Source of the DNA: Conoideocrella luteorostrata
Lineage: Eukaryota; Ascomycota; Sordariomycetes; Hypocreales; Clavicipitaceae
DNA length: 58,554 nt
Direction of reading: 5' to 3'
Assembly (NCBI GenBank): GCA_032433595.1
Contig: JASWJB010000284.1
Coordinates: 1-58,554, forward strand
Shown: one piece after another, positions 57,801 through 58,554 of the stretch
Layout of the letters: each line of letters starts with the position of its first letter
Numbering within the stretch: position 1 is the stretch's first letter
Position numbers and translations under genes: made by a program
Notes under the pieces: generated by a model
Databases searched by the model: none
Told to the model about the DNA's origin: nothing
Seen by the model: the letters and a program-made list of their open reading frames with translations, nothing else

Positions 57801-58554
57801 ATCTATTATTATCATATTAATCTACACGGCACAGCCACTTTCATGTCGATTCATAGGCTAAAGCAGCCATTCAATCGGCAGCACAGACATGCTATCGATC
57901 GAGGCTCCCTGTCAGCACGAGGCACAACTGGGCCGTTCGGGTACGATGGCGCTTTGCCTAGGTCTAAAAGAAGCATATCTTTGACATGCAGGCACACCGA
58001 GCTCATTTAGAACTTATTGTTTGCGCCTGGGGAGGGTAGGAAGCTTGTAATGCAGTCAGGGATCCTTGTTTTCTCCAACCCCCTCATTGTACAAGATGAT
58101 GCTTGGGTACTGCGTAGGAGCAACTCGGCAACAAAATGATTCGATTCGCCCCGTCTCCGACGACCCGGCAAAGTCTTCTAGTAGACCCCATTCATTCACC
58201 TTTTGTAGTAGCTAACTAACTAACTACTCCATACAACGCATCTACCATACCACTGCCGGCATAGTTAGTTAGCATTAGACTAGACTAAGGCACCGCGCCG
58301 GGTGGAAAGGGATCCATTCGCCATGCGACGACGACGACGACGAAACTGGCGTCCAAAGCAGACATGCGCGGCCGTCCGTCAGGTCAGGTAGATAGATGAC
58401 CAGAATGTGTTTTGCTGTTGGAAAAACAGAAAACGCCATTCTATAGCACAGCACTATGGCCAGTTATATCGTGCCTCATGCATGAACCACAGCCACTCAT
58501 TGTGACGTGCTTGATTTTCCACGTCCAAGATCGCGCATATCTCGGAGTTGATAC

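Larger units (their letters stand above)
53489..58554. other. Gene-free right end of the window
   Basis: About 5 kb with no gene I can support. The first part is the leader and promoter of sfp1 and contains a GCAA run (53511-53528) and a GGT-rich tract (53645-53700). Seven exact TACGGAGTA/TACTCCGTA copies lie further right (54461, 54842, 54872, 56690, 56792, 56986, 57253). An ACG/GAC trinucleotide run lies near 58325-58342 and a CTAA run at 58211-58226. Open frames here lack domains. Confidence 0.5.

Overview
The window is nuclear DNA of a filamentous ascomycete, most likely a sordariomycete of the order Hypocreales. The evidence is short introns (50-95 nt) with GTAAGT-like donors and CTAAC/CTGAC branch sites, an L-arabinitol dehydrogenase very close to what I recall of Hypocreales enzymes, and fungus-specific families (Ppz phosphatase, SUR7, Sfp1, LaeA-like methyltransferase, Kelch-BTB Ral2-like). 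No rRNA, tRNA, CRISPR array, virus or intact transposon is visible.

I support eleven protein genes and rebuilt the splicing of nine by eye. They cover about 16 kb of 58.5 kb, which is sparse for this group. Left to right: Ppz-type Ser/Thr phosphatase (minus, 565-2305); a 7.6 kb gap; SUR7-family membrane protein (plus, 9894-10898); WD40 protein of the WDR6/Rtt10 type (plus, 11455-14969); small secreted cysteine-rich protein (plus, 17438-17691); L-arabinitol 4-dehydrogenase (plus, 21742-22943); mitochondrial ATP synthase subunit g (plus, 23525-24269); a seven-exon LaeA-like methyltransferase (minus, 28694-30029); a 10.8 kb gap; TFIIA large subunit (minus, 40807-42725); Cdc20 (minus, 44139-45902), divergent from a Kelch-BTB Ral2-like protein (plus, 46871-49309); the zinc-finger regulator Sfp1 (minus, 51152-53488); and 5 kb with no gene I can support.

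The genes do not form a pathway or cluster. Most are housekeeping or growth-control genes: cell cycle, Ras signalling, ribosome-biogenesis control, basal transcription, tRNA modification and respiration. The accessory-looking items are the secreted protein and the isolated methyltransferase.

The strongest unexplained signal is a 9-bp motif, TACGGAGTA or its complement TACTCCGTA. I count 34 exact copies against about 0.45 expected by chance. All lie outside coding exons and introns, and some form heptamer tandems or facing inverted pairs. Other points of interest are stop-free introns of 3n length in the phosphatase and the methyltransferase, a 731-nt intron in TFIIA, matching intron positions in two Sfp1 zinc fingers, and minimal upstream ORFs before three regulatory genes.
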